Shown in pieces: positions 1 to 6,177 of a DNA stretch of 8,250 nt. The stretch covers positions 1 through 8,250 of the forward strand of contig CANRMK010000098.1 in the NCBI GenBank assembly GCA_947631715.1. The letters run 5' to 3'. Both the position numbers and the translations under genes were made by a program. The notes below the pieces were generated by a model. The model saw nothing but the letters and a program-made list of their open reading frames with translations, did no database searches and had not been told where the DNA came from. Each line of letters begins with the position of its first letter. The first letter of the stretch is position 1. The DNA is from an uncultured Acetatifactor sp. (GTDB lineage: Bacteria; Bacillota; Clostridia; Lachnospirales; Lachnospiraceae).

Positions 1-46
1 TCAATAATATTATCGGCTGTTTTTCGCTTTCCGCACCATGTCCGCC

Positions 47-78
47 GCATCAAATGACTATTTTCAGCACCAAATGAC
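47..78. repeat. Imperfect 12-base direct repeat
   Basis: GCATCAAATGAC (47-58) and GCACCAAATGAC (67-78) differ at one base and start 20 bases apart, close to two helical turns. This spacing would place two bound protein subunits on the same face of the DNA, but it could also be a chance duplication. Confidence 0.35.
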
Positions 79-209
79 CACTGATTCCTATCCCCGCCAG
101 GTTCCGTCCTCCTCCTCAACAATGAACAGGCGGTCGTTCTTACAGTACTGGAGACGTTCATATTTTGTTTACAATTCATTCAATTTTTTTTTTAATTTTC
201 CTCATTCTT

Positions 210-228
210 TAGACATTTCTGTTGTCTA
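210..228. repeat. Short inverted repeat, operator-like
   Basis: TAGACA (210-215) and TGTCTA (223-228) form a perfect 6-base inverted repeat around a 7-base spacer in the AT-rich non-coding stretch. The size and spacing resemble a small operator or a weak hairpin. No protein is known to me for this sequence, and I see no convincing promoter beside it. Confidence 0.3.
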
Positions 229-307
229 TACTAGAACCATAGCAACCGGGTAATACAGAACAAAGCCAATTACAGTTTACTGTTTACTAAAAACTTTTTC
301 ATAATAA

Positions 308-334
308 ATGCCAAGGAACATTGTTCCTTGGCAT
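308..334 (-). terminator. Rho-independent terminator of the fba transcript
   Basis: A perfect 13-base inverted repeat (308-320 and 322-334) is centred on 321; it folds best as an 11-bp stem with a five-base loop. It begins 23 nt after the stop of the 246-residue ORF. On the minus strand it is followed by TTATTAT, a modest U-rich tail. It most likely ends the fba plus uncharacterised-gene transcript. Confidence 0.75.
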
Positions 335-357
335 CCTCCCTTTTCAGGGGTATTTTT

Positions 358-1098
358 TCAGGTAAGGTATATCTTTTCTTCTGTTTTTATAAAGCAGCAG
401 ACCCCGTGATATTCTCCCGCTGCATACAGCCTTTCCAGAATTCCCGTCATGCGCCGGTCCATTCGGTGATAAACACGTTTTTTCTCCCAGGGAAGCCCCT
501 CAACATATTCTCTCTGCGCCTCGTCCAAAAGCTGCATCTGTCTGCAGAATCCGGGCGGATCCTTATAGGCGGACACACCGAAATCACATGACATGTAGGC
601 GTATTTTTCTCCATTTTTCTCCAGCTTCTCCTGCAGAACGGCTCTGGCAAAATCTACCGTCCACGCCTCTCCATAAATCTCTCTCCAGAGGACAGAATGC
701 CCCTCAGTCCGGCCAGACGAAACTCTGCGGAAGCTGCTGTGACCAAAGGAATCATACTCCCGCACATAAGAATATCTTTCCTGTTTCCTGCCTCCCGGTT
801 CCTCCGTCAGGATAACCTCCGTTTCCGTCAGGCGGTTCCACATTTCTCTCTTCACCCTGTCGGGTGAGGCGGGGAAGTCCAGGCGGTCCGCAATCTGTCC
901 CGCAGTGTATCCAAGATCCGTCAGGTGCCTTATGGCGCCTCCGTTTGCCACTTCCCGGGCGAAATCGGAAAGGGCGCTCTGAAAGTATTCTCCCTCTTTC
1001 ACAGGATACCCTCCTTTCCGGCGCGCTTTTTGCAGTATATCCGCAAGATCAACGTCAGAGCCCGCCCATGCCCGCAGACGCAAAGAGAGGCAGGGCAT
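358..1098 (-). CDS. Uncharacterised protein, HTH-like N-terminal region
   Basis: I do not recognise a named family for this 246-residue protein. It starts 27 nt after fba with a GGAGG about eight bases before the ATG, and a terminator follows its stop, so it is very probably the second gene of the fba transcript. Residues about 54-90 have a helix-turn-helix-like pattern (GYTAGQIADRLDFP at 63-76, then RVKREMWNRL at 81-90). The middle (105-145) is rich in Tyr, Ser and Arg, with YVREYDSFGHSSFRRV at 111-126. The C-terminal half contains YMSCDFG (168-174), an Arg/Lys-rich helix (about 206-226) and HGVCCFIKTEEKIYL (231-245). No signal peptide or membrane segment is apparent, so it is probably cytosolic. 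Five cysteines (3, 171, 185, 234, 235) are present but not in a clear metal motif. DNA binding is only a guess from the HTH-like stretch. Confidence 0.75.
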   Translation of the reverse strand: MPCLSLRLRAWAGSDVDLADILQKARRKGGYPVKEGEYFQSALSDFAREVANGGAIRHLTDLGYTAGQIADRLDFPASPDRVKREMWNRLTETEVILTEEPGGRKQERYSYVREYDSFGHSSFRRVSSGRTEGHSVLWREIYGEAWTVDFARAVLQEKLEKNGEKYAYMSCDFGVSAYKDPPGFCRQMQLLDEAQREYVEGLPWEKKRVYHRMDRRMTGILERLYAAGEYHGVCCFIKTEEKIYLT

Positions 1099-1125
1099 AC
1101 GCTCTGCCTCCCTATTTCTCTCTTT

Positions 1126-1989
1126 TCAGGCCTTTCCAACGGAACCGAACAGCTCCATCTTCTCTTTGACAGTCGCCTTGATTGCTTCAGCGCCGGGAGC
1201 CAGAAGCTTTCTGGGATCAAATCCCTTGCCCTCCTGATCCTTGCCTGCCTCGATGTACTGTCTGGTGGCTGCTGCGAATGCCAGCTGGCACTCGGTATTT
1301 ACATTGATCTTTGCAACGCCCAGGCTGATGGCTTTCTTGATCATATCTGCAGGAATTCCCGTACCGCCGTGAAGCACCAGAGGAAGCTCTCCGGTAAGCT
1401 GCTGTACTGCATCCAGGGTCTCAAAGCTCAGCCCTTTCCAGTTTGCGGGATACTTTCCATGGATATTGCCGATGCCTGCTGCCAGGAAATCAACGCCCAG
1501 ATCGGCAATGGCCTTGCACTCCTTGGGATCTGCGCACTCGCCCATTCCGACCACGCCGTCCTCTTCACCGCCGATAGCGCCTACCTCTGCCTCAATGGAA
1601 AGTCCCTTGCCGTGAGCGGCGGCTACCAGCTCGGTCGTCTTCTGAACGTTCTCCGCAATAGGATAATGAGAACCGTCGAACATTATGGAAGAGAAACCTG
1701 CTTCAATGCACTTATAGCAGTGCTCAAAGGAACCGTGATCCAGATGGAGCGCTACGGGAACGTCAATGTCCTGATCCTTCAACAAGCCGTTCACCATACC
1801 TACCACAACATCATATCCGCCCATGTACTTGCCTGCGCCCTCGGAAACACCCAGGATCACAGGGGATCTGCATTCTTTTGCAGTCAGCAGGATAGACTTT
1901 GTCCACTCCAGGTTGTTGATGTTGAACTGACCGACAGCATAATGGCCGGCCCTTGCCTTTTTGAGCATTTCTGTTGCTGATACTAACAT
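1126..1989 (-). CDS. fba: Class II fructose-1,6-bisphosphate aldolase
   Basis: A zinc-dependent cytosolic aldolase that splits fructose-1,6-bisphosphate into dihydroxyacetone phosphate and glyceraldehyde-3-phosphate in glycolysis, and runs backwards in gluconeogenesis. The 287 residues form a complete TIM barrel of the usual bacterial size. D84 and H85 in LHLDHGSF (81-88) are the catalytic acid/base and a zinc ligand. E133/E135 lie in SIEAEVG, H177 in GNIHGKY and H207 in LHGGTG are the other zinc ligands, and GGTG (208-211) with NVNTE (229-233) binds the phosphates. Tagatose-bisphosphate aldolases share this fold, so the substrate is assigned by overall resemblance to FbaA. A GGAGGT lies seven bases before the ATG and an extended -10 promoter further upstream. 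In characterised Firmicutes its substrate is the main activator of HPr kinase. Confidence 0.93.
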   Translation of the reverse strand: MLVSATEMLKKARAGHYAVGQFNINNLEWTKSILLTAKECRSPVILGVSEGAGKYMGGYDVVVGMVNGLLKDQDIDVPVALHLDHGSFEHCYKCIEAGFSSIMFDGSHYPIAENVQKTTELVAAAHGKGLSIEAEVGAIGGEEDGVVGMGECADPKECKAIADLGVDFLAAGIGNIHGKYPANWKGLSFETLDAVQQLTGELPLVLHGGTGIPADMIKKAISLGVAKINVNTECQLAFAAATRQYIEAGKDQEGKGFDPRKLLAPGAEAIKATVKEKMELFGSVGKA

Positions 1990-2041
1990 GTCTTTTACCT
2001 CCGTTTATTTAATTTAATAATGATCCGTTTTGAACAAGGAC

Positions 2042-2050
2042 ATTATAACA
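2042..2050 (-). promoter_or_regulatory. Extended -10 promoter of the aldolase gene
   Basis: The minus strand reads TGTTATAAT across 2050-2042, a perfect TATAAT with the TG of an extended -10 element. I see no good -35 box at 16-18 bases upstream, which extended -10 promoters tolerate. Transcription would start near 2035, about 45 nt before the aldolase ATG. The stretch between is AT-rich and shows no cre-like operator. This separates aldolase and the gene after it from the hprK-led unit, at least in part. Confidence 0.6.
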
Positions 2051-2079
2051 CATGCCTCTTTAAAATGGAATATGGATTT

Positions 2080-2967
2080 TTACTTGACCATGATATTCAT
2101 GCCATGATGGATATTCTCTATTTTGACGCTCTTATGGGTTCCGCCGTTCTCTCCGTCCAGAGTCCATGCAATAGGCTCTGCAGAATCAAAATATATGCTG
2201 GAGGTGCGGAGACAATACATGACATTTGTGTCAATTTTATGATTCAGGAGCGACACCACAATATTATTCAGCTCAATGGGGTTTTTGGGCTTCTTGATCA
2301 GAGTCACTTCAAAAATGCCGTCGTCCAGCTTGACATCTGTTCCGGTGATATTCTTCACTCCGCCTACCGAAAAGGAATTTGTCACCATGCCGAAGATAAA
2401 ATCCTCCTCAATGATCTCTCCTCCGCAGTTGACCCGCATGGGGTACGACTTGATCGCGGACAGCCGTTTCATTCCCTCAAGTACATAAGCCATGTGCCCC
2501 AGCATGTTCTTCACGTCCTGCCCTGTCTCATAGGACACCTCCGTAAAGAGCCCGAACGCCGCCACATAGACGAAAATATCCTCGTTAAATGCGCCGATAT
2601 CACAGAGGAAATTCTTGCCCTCTACAATGATTTCGGCCGCACGCAGCATATTTTTTGGCAGGGAAAGACTTCCCCCGAAATCGTTGGTGCTGCCTGCCGG
2701 TATATAGCCTATCGGCGTCTGAAAGCCGCTTTCGATCATACCTGTGACAGTCTCGTCCAGTGTGCCGTCACCGCCGCTGCACACCACAAGCTCGTAATCC
2801 CGGGAACGCCCTTCCATAATATGCATTGCGTCCCCTTTCGCCTGTGTCGGAAACACCGTCGTCTCGTACCCGGCCCTGGCAAAAATATCGAGAATGTCCG
2901 CCAGTTTGCTTTTGATCTTCGCCTTTCCCGCTTTTGGATTGTAAATAAACATCAGCTTTCTGCCCAT
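2080..2967 (-). CDS. Diacylglycerol/lipid kinase family protein (YegS/DgkB-like)
   Basis: A cytosolic, membrane-associating lipid kinase of the DAGK catalytic family, probably phosphorylating diacylglycerol or a related lipid for recycling into phospholipid synthesis; the exact substrate cannot be read from sequence. The 295-residue form has the N-terminal NPKAGK (10-15), the nucleotide-binding SGGDGTLDE (64-72) and PIGYIPAGSTNDFGGSL (85-101). DVKLDDGIFEV (211-221) provides the Mg-binding acidic residues typical of YegS/DgkB, and the C-terminal TLDGENGG is at 269-276. Homologues start just before the NPKAGK block, and an AGGAG lies six bases before the ATG at 2967. An in-frame ATG at 3042 has its own good GGGGAGG site eight bases upstream and would add 25 residues. 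It follows the HPr-like gene by 132 nt with no terminator seen, so it may be read through from the operon. Confidence 0.87.
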   Translation of the reverse strand: MGRKLMFIYNPKAGKAKIKSKLADILDIFARAGYETTVFPTQAKGDAMHIMEGRSRDYELVVCSGGDGTLDETVTGMIESGFQTPIGYIPAGSTNDFGGSLSLPKNMLRAAEIIVEGKNFLCDIGAFNEDIFVYVAAFGLFTEVSYETGQDVKNMLGHMAYVLEGMKRLSAIKSYPMRVNCGGEIIEEDFIFGMVTNSFSVGGVKNITGTDVKLDDGIFEVTLIKKPKNPIELNNIVVSLLNHKIDTNVMYCLRTSSIYFDSAEPIAWTLDGENGGTHKSVKIENIHHGMNIMVK

Positions 2968-2987
2968 GCTGTTCTCCTGATCAAAAA

Positions 2988-3015
2988 ATGATATCGCTGC
3001 CGTACCTGTCTGCAA
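2988..3015 (-). promoter_or_regulatory. Possible weak promoter before the lipid kinase gene
   Basis: On the minus strand TTGCAG (3010-3015, three of six -35 bases), a 16-base spacer and TATCAT (2988-2993, five of six -10 bases) precede the ATG at 2967. A transcript from here would start near 2981, keep the AGGAG site and make only the shorter form of the kinase. The -35 match is poor, so this is a weak call. Confidence 0.25.
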
Positions 3016-3099
3016 AAAAGGCGAACTCAACAGCTCCCCCATTGACTCCGCCTCCCCGTTATTTTATTTACGGCCAGACATATTACATCTGAAACAGTT

Positions 3100-3360
3100 T
3101 TATGCGCCCTCGCCGCTCAGGAAATGCTCGATCCCTTTCACCGCGTCCTCTTCGTCTGTTCCCTCTGCGGATACCATCAGTGCGTCCCCGCTTTCCAGTC
3201 CCAGGCTCATCATGCCCATGATGCTCTTGGCATTTACCTTTCTCTCACCGGACTGAATGTAGATCTTGCTGTCATAGCGGCTGGCTTCCTGTACCAGAAG
3301 CGCCACCGGCCTCGCCTCAAGTCCGTTTTCCAGTTGAACCTGAATGTTTCTTTGTGTCAT
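3100..3360 (-). CDS. Crh-like HPr paralogue with Glu at position 15
   Basis: This 86-residue protein has the HPr fold, but the PTS active-site histidine is replaced. The family motif GLHARPA reads GLEARPV (13-19), with a clear GAG (Glu) codon at 3316-3318. The regulatory site is intact: NAKSIMGMMSLG (43-54) contains Ser46, the residue phosphorylated by HPr kinase. In B. subtilis, Crh has Gln15 plus Ser46 and lies in the same neighbourhood (yvcJ-yvcK-yvcL-crh, that is rapZ-yvcK-whiA-crh). By sequence and position this is therefore Crh-like. It should be unable to carry phosphate from enzyme I to sugar transporters. It probably acts, when phosphorylated on Ser46, as a CcpA partner or another flux-signal carrier. 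It has a strong AGGAGG seven bases before the ATG and follows whiA by 48 nt. An automated label of PTS phosphocarrier HPr would be misleading. Confidence 0.88.
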   Translation of the reverse strand: MTQRNIQVQLENGLEARPVALLVQEASRYDSKIYIQSGERKVNAKSIMGMMSLGLESGDALMVSAEGTDEEDAVKGIEHFLSGEGA

Positions 3361-3408
3361 AATATGTCCTCCTCTACCTCTGCTTTACACAACGGACCGC
3401 GTTCTCCG

Positions 3409-4281
3409 TCAGCCGAAAGTCCTGAGCTTCTCCGCCATTTCGCTTAACTTCCTGAGCCTGTGGTTCACCCCCGACTTGCCGATAGGCGGATGAAAGCATT
3501 CTCCCAGCTCCTTTAGCGGAGTATCCGGATTTTCCAGCCGGATCTCTGCCATTTCCCTCAGATTAGGAGATAAGTTTTCCAACCCATAATGAATCTGGAG
3601 GTATTCGATATCCTCCACCTGTCTGGAAGCCGCACTGACGGTCTTCGCTATGTTTGCGGTTTCACAGTTCACCCGCCGATTCACAGAATTTCTCATTTCT
3701 TTCAGAATCCTGAGATTTTCCAGATTCATCAGAGATACCGGCGCGCCGCAGACATTCAAAAGATCCACGATCCCGGATCCCTCTTTCAGATAGACAACAT
3801 AATATTTTTTACGGCGGATAATCCTGGATTCAATCTCAAACCCGCCGATCACATCTCTGAGCTGTTCCGCTTTCGCCTGATCCGCACAGTCGAACTCCAG
3901 ATGATAGCCCTTGGCCGGATCGCTCATAGAGCCCGCGCACAAAAAAGCTCCCCGCAGAAAAGCCCGCCGGCAGCATGCGTTTTTTATCAGTGTCCTGCTC
4001 ACAGGCTCGTCTAAGCTGCCTATCTTCTGCAGGACTCCCTGCATTTCCCGTTCAGTCAGTGCCACACCAGTTTCTATATTATATGTTTTTTTCAATAATG
4101 TAAAGCATTTTCTGATGGCCATTTGGTTTTCTGTCTGAAAACCTATGGTGTAAAGGCCATTTTCATCCCGCCCGTACTGGCCGCAGAAGTGCAGGATCGC
4201 TGCCAGCTCCGCGATCTGGCAGTGCCGGGCCGGGCTGATATTTTTTGCCAGTTCCTCTTTGACCTCTCCGGAAAAAGACAT
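3409..4281 (-). CDS. whiA: DNA-binding protein WhiA
   Basis: WhiA joins a LAGLIDADG-homing-endonuclease-like fold to a C-terminal helix-turn-helix. In Streptomyces it is a sporulation regulator, and in Bacillus (YvcL) it binds DNA and affects cell division and chromosome segregation. The 290 residues show the N-terminal MSFSGEVKEELA, a LAGLIDADG-like segment RRAFLRGAFLCAGSMSDPAKG (first residue 105), the highly conserved EMRNSVNRRVNCETANIAKT (195-214) and the HTH region with TPLKELGECF (254-263) and GKSGVNHRLRKL (268-279). Compared with my recollection of B. subtilis WhiA, about 20 residues are missing between TLLKK (61-65) and the CCRR motif (103-106), so the first LAGLIDADG half is shortened. 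The frame is intact through this region. The start has AGAGGT about seven bases upstream and lies 23 nt after rapZ. Confidence 0.94.
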   Translation of the reverse strand: MSFSGEVKEELAKNISPARHCQIAELAAILHFCGQYGRDENGLYTIGFQTENQMAIRKCFTLLKKTYNIETGVALTEREMQGVLQKIGSLDEPVSRTLIKNACCRRAFLRGAFLCAGSMSDPAKGYHLEFDCADQAKAEQLRDVIGGFEIESRIIRRKKYYVVYLKEGSGIVDLLNVCGAPVSLMNLENLRILKEMRNSVNRRVNCETANIAKTVSAASRQVEDIEYLQIHYGLENLSPNLREMAEIRLENPDTPLKELGECFHPPIGKSGVNHRLRKLSEMAEKLRTFG

Positions 4282-4304
4282 AATGCTACCTCTTCCTGAA
4301 CCGC

Positions 4305-5171
4305 CTATTTCCCGGGACCGTCCGCATCCCTGTGATACAGCTTGATCCCATAGCTGCCATGATCTTTCATTCGGCTGTACAGTTCCCCGGCCAGCGTGAC
4401 GCTCCTGTGCCTGCCTCCGGTACAGCCGATGGCAATGACAAGGCTGTTCTTGCCCTCCTTTATATAGTTGGGGATCAGGAACCGGATCAAATCCGTCAGC
4501 TTTTCCATAAAGATCTCCGCCTCTTTGAATCCCATCACATAATCCCGTACTTCCTGGTCTCTTCCCGTCTTTTCTCTCAGTTGGTCGATATAAAATGGAT
4601 TGGGCAGGAAACGGACATCAAACACAAGATCGGCATCCGAGGGAATGCCGTGCTTGAACCCAAAGGACATGACCGTTATCATGAGACTATTATATTCCTG
4701 ATTCTCCACAAAAATACGGTCCAGCTCCTCTTTCAGCTCCCTGGTCAGCAGATGGGAGGAATCTATCACATAGTCAGCCATGTTGCGGACATTTTCCAAG
4801 ACCCGGCGCTCCTTGCGCACACCGTCCTCCACACGTCCCTCCGGCTCCAGAGGGTGCACCCGGCGCGTCTCCTTATAGCGCTTGATCAGTGTCCCCTCGT
4901 CCGCCTCCATAAAAAGGATTTCAAAAGAATACTCTTTCTGCTTCAGCTGGCCCAGGATCCTCGTGGCGTCCTCAAAGGACTGGTCGGTACGCACATCCAG
5001 CCCCAGCGCCACCTTGCTGATTTCGCTGTTGGGGACACAGATCAGTTCAAAAAACTTTTCCACAAGAGAGAGCGGCAGGTTGTCCACGCAGTAAAATCCT
5101 GCATCTTCCAGCATCTTCAAAACGGTGCTCTTACCGCCTCCGCTCATTCCCGTTACCACTACAAATCTCAT
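4305..5171 (-). CDS. rapZ: RapZ/YvcJ nucleotide-binding adaptor protein
   Basis: A P-loop ATP/GTP-binding protein of the RapZ (YvcJ) family. In E. coli RapZ controls glucosamine-6-phosphate synthase through small RNAs; in Bacillus YvcJ hydrolyses nucleotides and affects competence. The role in Clostridia is not settled. I chose the ATG at 5171 (288 aa) because homologues begin just before the Walker A motif. The frame extends upstream to a TTG at 5267, but that start has no nearby ribosome binding site and would add 32 unconserved residues. Motifs: Walker A GMSGGGKST (8-16), LGLDVR (57-62), the C-terminal block SFGFKHGIPSDADLVFDVRF (169-188) and IGCTGGRHRSVTLA (248-261). A GAGGT lies three bases before the ATG. 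The 97-nt gap to murB holds no other clear gene. It is followed 23 nt later by whiA without an intervening yvcK. Confidence 0.94.
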   Translation of the reverse strand: MRFVVVTGMSGGGKSTVLKMLEDAGFYCVDNLPLSLVEKFFELICVPNSEISKVALGLDVRTDQSFEDATRILGQLKQKEYSFEILFMEADEGTLIKRYKETRRVHPLEPEGRVEDGVRKERRVLENVRNMADYVIDSSHLLTRELKEELDRIFVENQEYNSLMITVMSFGFKHGIPSDADLVFDVRFLPNPFYIDQLREKTGRDQEVRDYVMGFKEAEIFMEKLTDLIRFLIPNYIKEGKNSLVIAIGCTGGRHRSVTLAGELYSRMKDHGSYGIKLYHRDADGPGK

Positions 5172-5268
5172 TGTACCTCGCATCCCGGCATGTCTGCCGC
5201 CGGACCTGTATTCTTCAAGCCCGCATACATGATCCTGCCTCTGCGGAATCCCTGTTATTATCTGCAAT

Positions 5269-6177
5269 TCATTCCAAATATATGATCTCCAGCTCCAGAT
5301 CCACGCCGAACCTTTCCTTGACGCGCTCCCTGATCTCGCAGATCACATCCAGCACATCCTGAGCTGTGGCATTCCCCGCATTTACGATAAACCCGCAGTG
5401 CTTATCGGAGACTCTGGCTCCGCCTGTCTGATATCCCCGCATGCCCGCGTCCATGATCAGTTTTCCGGCAAAATAGCCCTCCGGGCGTTTGAAGACACTT
5501 CCGGCGCTGGGATACTCAAGAGGCTGCTTTTCCTTTCGCTTTGCCATCAGCTCATCCATCCGCGCCTGGATCCGGTCTTTCTCTCCCGGCTTAAGCCGAA
5601 ATGTCACCGACGTCACCGTAAAGGAATTGTTGCGGAGAGCGCTGGTGCGATAGCCGAACTCCATGGTGCTGTTGTCAAATTCCATGGATTCGCCCTCGCG
5701 GCTCACCACGCCTACCTGTGTCACGACCTGGCTCATTTCCCCGTCATAGGCTCCGGCGTTCATGACCACGCCGCCGCCCACTGTCCCTGGAATGCCGGAG
5801 GCAAACTCAAGGCCCGCAAGCCCGTGTTCCTGGGCCGTTTTTGCCACAAGGCTCAGAGGTGCGCCCGCCTGAGCTGTGATCTGGCAGCCGTCCACCTGTA
5901 TTCCGTTCATTTTGCGGCCGATCTGCAGAATAACGCCGTGGTATCCGTGATCGCTGACCAGAAGATTACTTCCGTTCCCGAGCACAAAGTAAGGCTCCTC
6001 CACCAGAATTAAATACCGGAGCACTTTCTTCAGCTGTTCCTCGTTTTCTATCTGCAGCAAGCAATCGGCAGGCCCACCGATCCGAAAGGTAGTGTGGCCT
6101 GCCATAGGCTCATTTAGAAAAATATTCTCTTCGGGCACATAGCCCTTTAACGCTTCAATGACCGCTTCGCTAATCAT
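5269..6177 (-). CDS. murB: UDP-N-acetylenolpyruvoylglucosamine reductase
   Basis: This FAD enzyme reduces UDP-GlcNAc-enolpyruvate with NADPH to UDP-MurNAc, the second committed step of peptidoglycan precursor synthesis in the cytosol. The 302 residues match the usual size of the short (type II) Gram-positive form. FAD-binding segments are VLGNGSNLLVSD (65-76) and GIPGTVGGGVVMNAGAYDGE (128-147). Y176-R177 supply the active-site Arg, PSAGSVFKRP (223-232) carries the catalytic Ser, and E297 in the C-terminal LELEIIYLE is the likely third catalytic residue. The ATG overlaps the end of glk by 8 nt in another frame, and its GGGAGG site lies inside the last glk codons, so translation of the two is probably coupled. 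In many Firmicutes murB lies next to hprK and rapZ, as here. Confidence 0.96.
   Translation of the reverse strand: MISEAVIEALKGYVPEENIFLNEPMAGHTTFRIGGPADCLLQIENEEQLKKVLRYLILVEEPYFVLGNGSNLLVSDHGYHGVILQIGRKMNGIQVDGCQITAQAGAPLSLVAKTAQEHGLAGLEFASGIPGTVGGGVVMNAGAYDGEMSQVVTQVGVVSREGESMEFDNSTMEFGYRTSALRNNSFTVTSVTFRLKPGEKDRIQARMDELMAKRKEKQPLEYPSAGSVFKRPEGYFAGKLIMDAGMRGYQTGGARVSDKHCGFIVNAGNATAQDVLDVICEIRERVKERFGVDLELEIIYLE

Larger units (their letters stand above)
1..307. other. AT-rich intergenic stretch without a clear gene
   Basis: No frame on either strand gives a convincing protein here. The stretch holds a run of ten T (184-193), the short inverted repeat at 210-228, the direct repeat at 47-78, an 8-base palindrome CAGTACTG (143-150) and alternating TTTACTG/TTTACT units (about 276-288). 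A minus-strand frame from an ATG at 179 stays open to the window edge, but it has no well-placed ribosome binding site and an Arg/Thr/Cys-rich composition unlike the neighbouring genes. The base composition is much lower in GC than the coding part, as is typical of a boundary between transcription units. Confidence 0.55.

Noticed and set aside
1..179. Minus-strand frame from an ATG at 179, open to the left edge
   Set aside because: The only GAGG lies about 20 bases before the ATG, the composition is Arg/Thr/Cys-rich, and a different frame here looks equally protein-like for 25 codons; not enough to call a partial gene.
184..193. T10 run as the tail of a plus-strand terminator
   Set aside because: No stable hairpin lies directly upstream of the run on the plus strand.
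358..1098. RecX-like regulator
   Set aside because: The size and basic helical character suggested RecX at first, but the repeated three-helix RecX pattern is not present.
925..1980. 351-codon plus-strand frame opposite fba and the uncharacterised gene
   Set aside because: It is antisense to fba with all catalytic motifs on the other strand, has a Cys/His/Leu-rich composition and no ribosome binding site; it is a codon-bias shadow.
1990..2041. cre (CcpA operator) upstream of fba
   Set aside because: A TG...CG...CA arrangement is present, but the spacing does not fit the cre consensus.
2020..2991. 323-codon plus-strand frame opposite the lipid kinase
   Set aside because: It covers the kinase gene almost exactly, resembles no known protein and is very His/Cys-rich, so it is a shadow frame.
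3100..3360. PTS phosphocarrier HPr (ptsH)
   Set aside because: His15 is replaced by Glu, so PTS phosphotransfer should not be possible.
5172..5267. N-terminal extension of RapZ from a TTG at 5267
   Set aside because: There is no ribosome binding site near the TTG, and homologues begin at the Walker A segment preceded by MRFV-like residues, which matches the ATG at 5171.
4332..5285. 317-codon plus-strand frame opposite rapZ
   Set aside because: RapZ motifs are unambiguous on the minus strand; the plus frame is a shadow.
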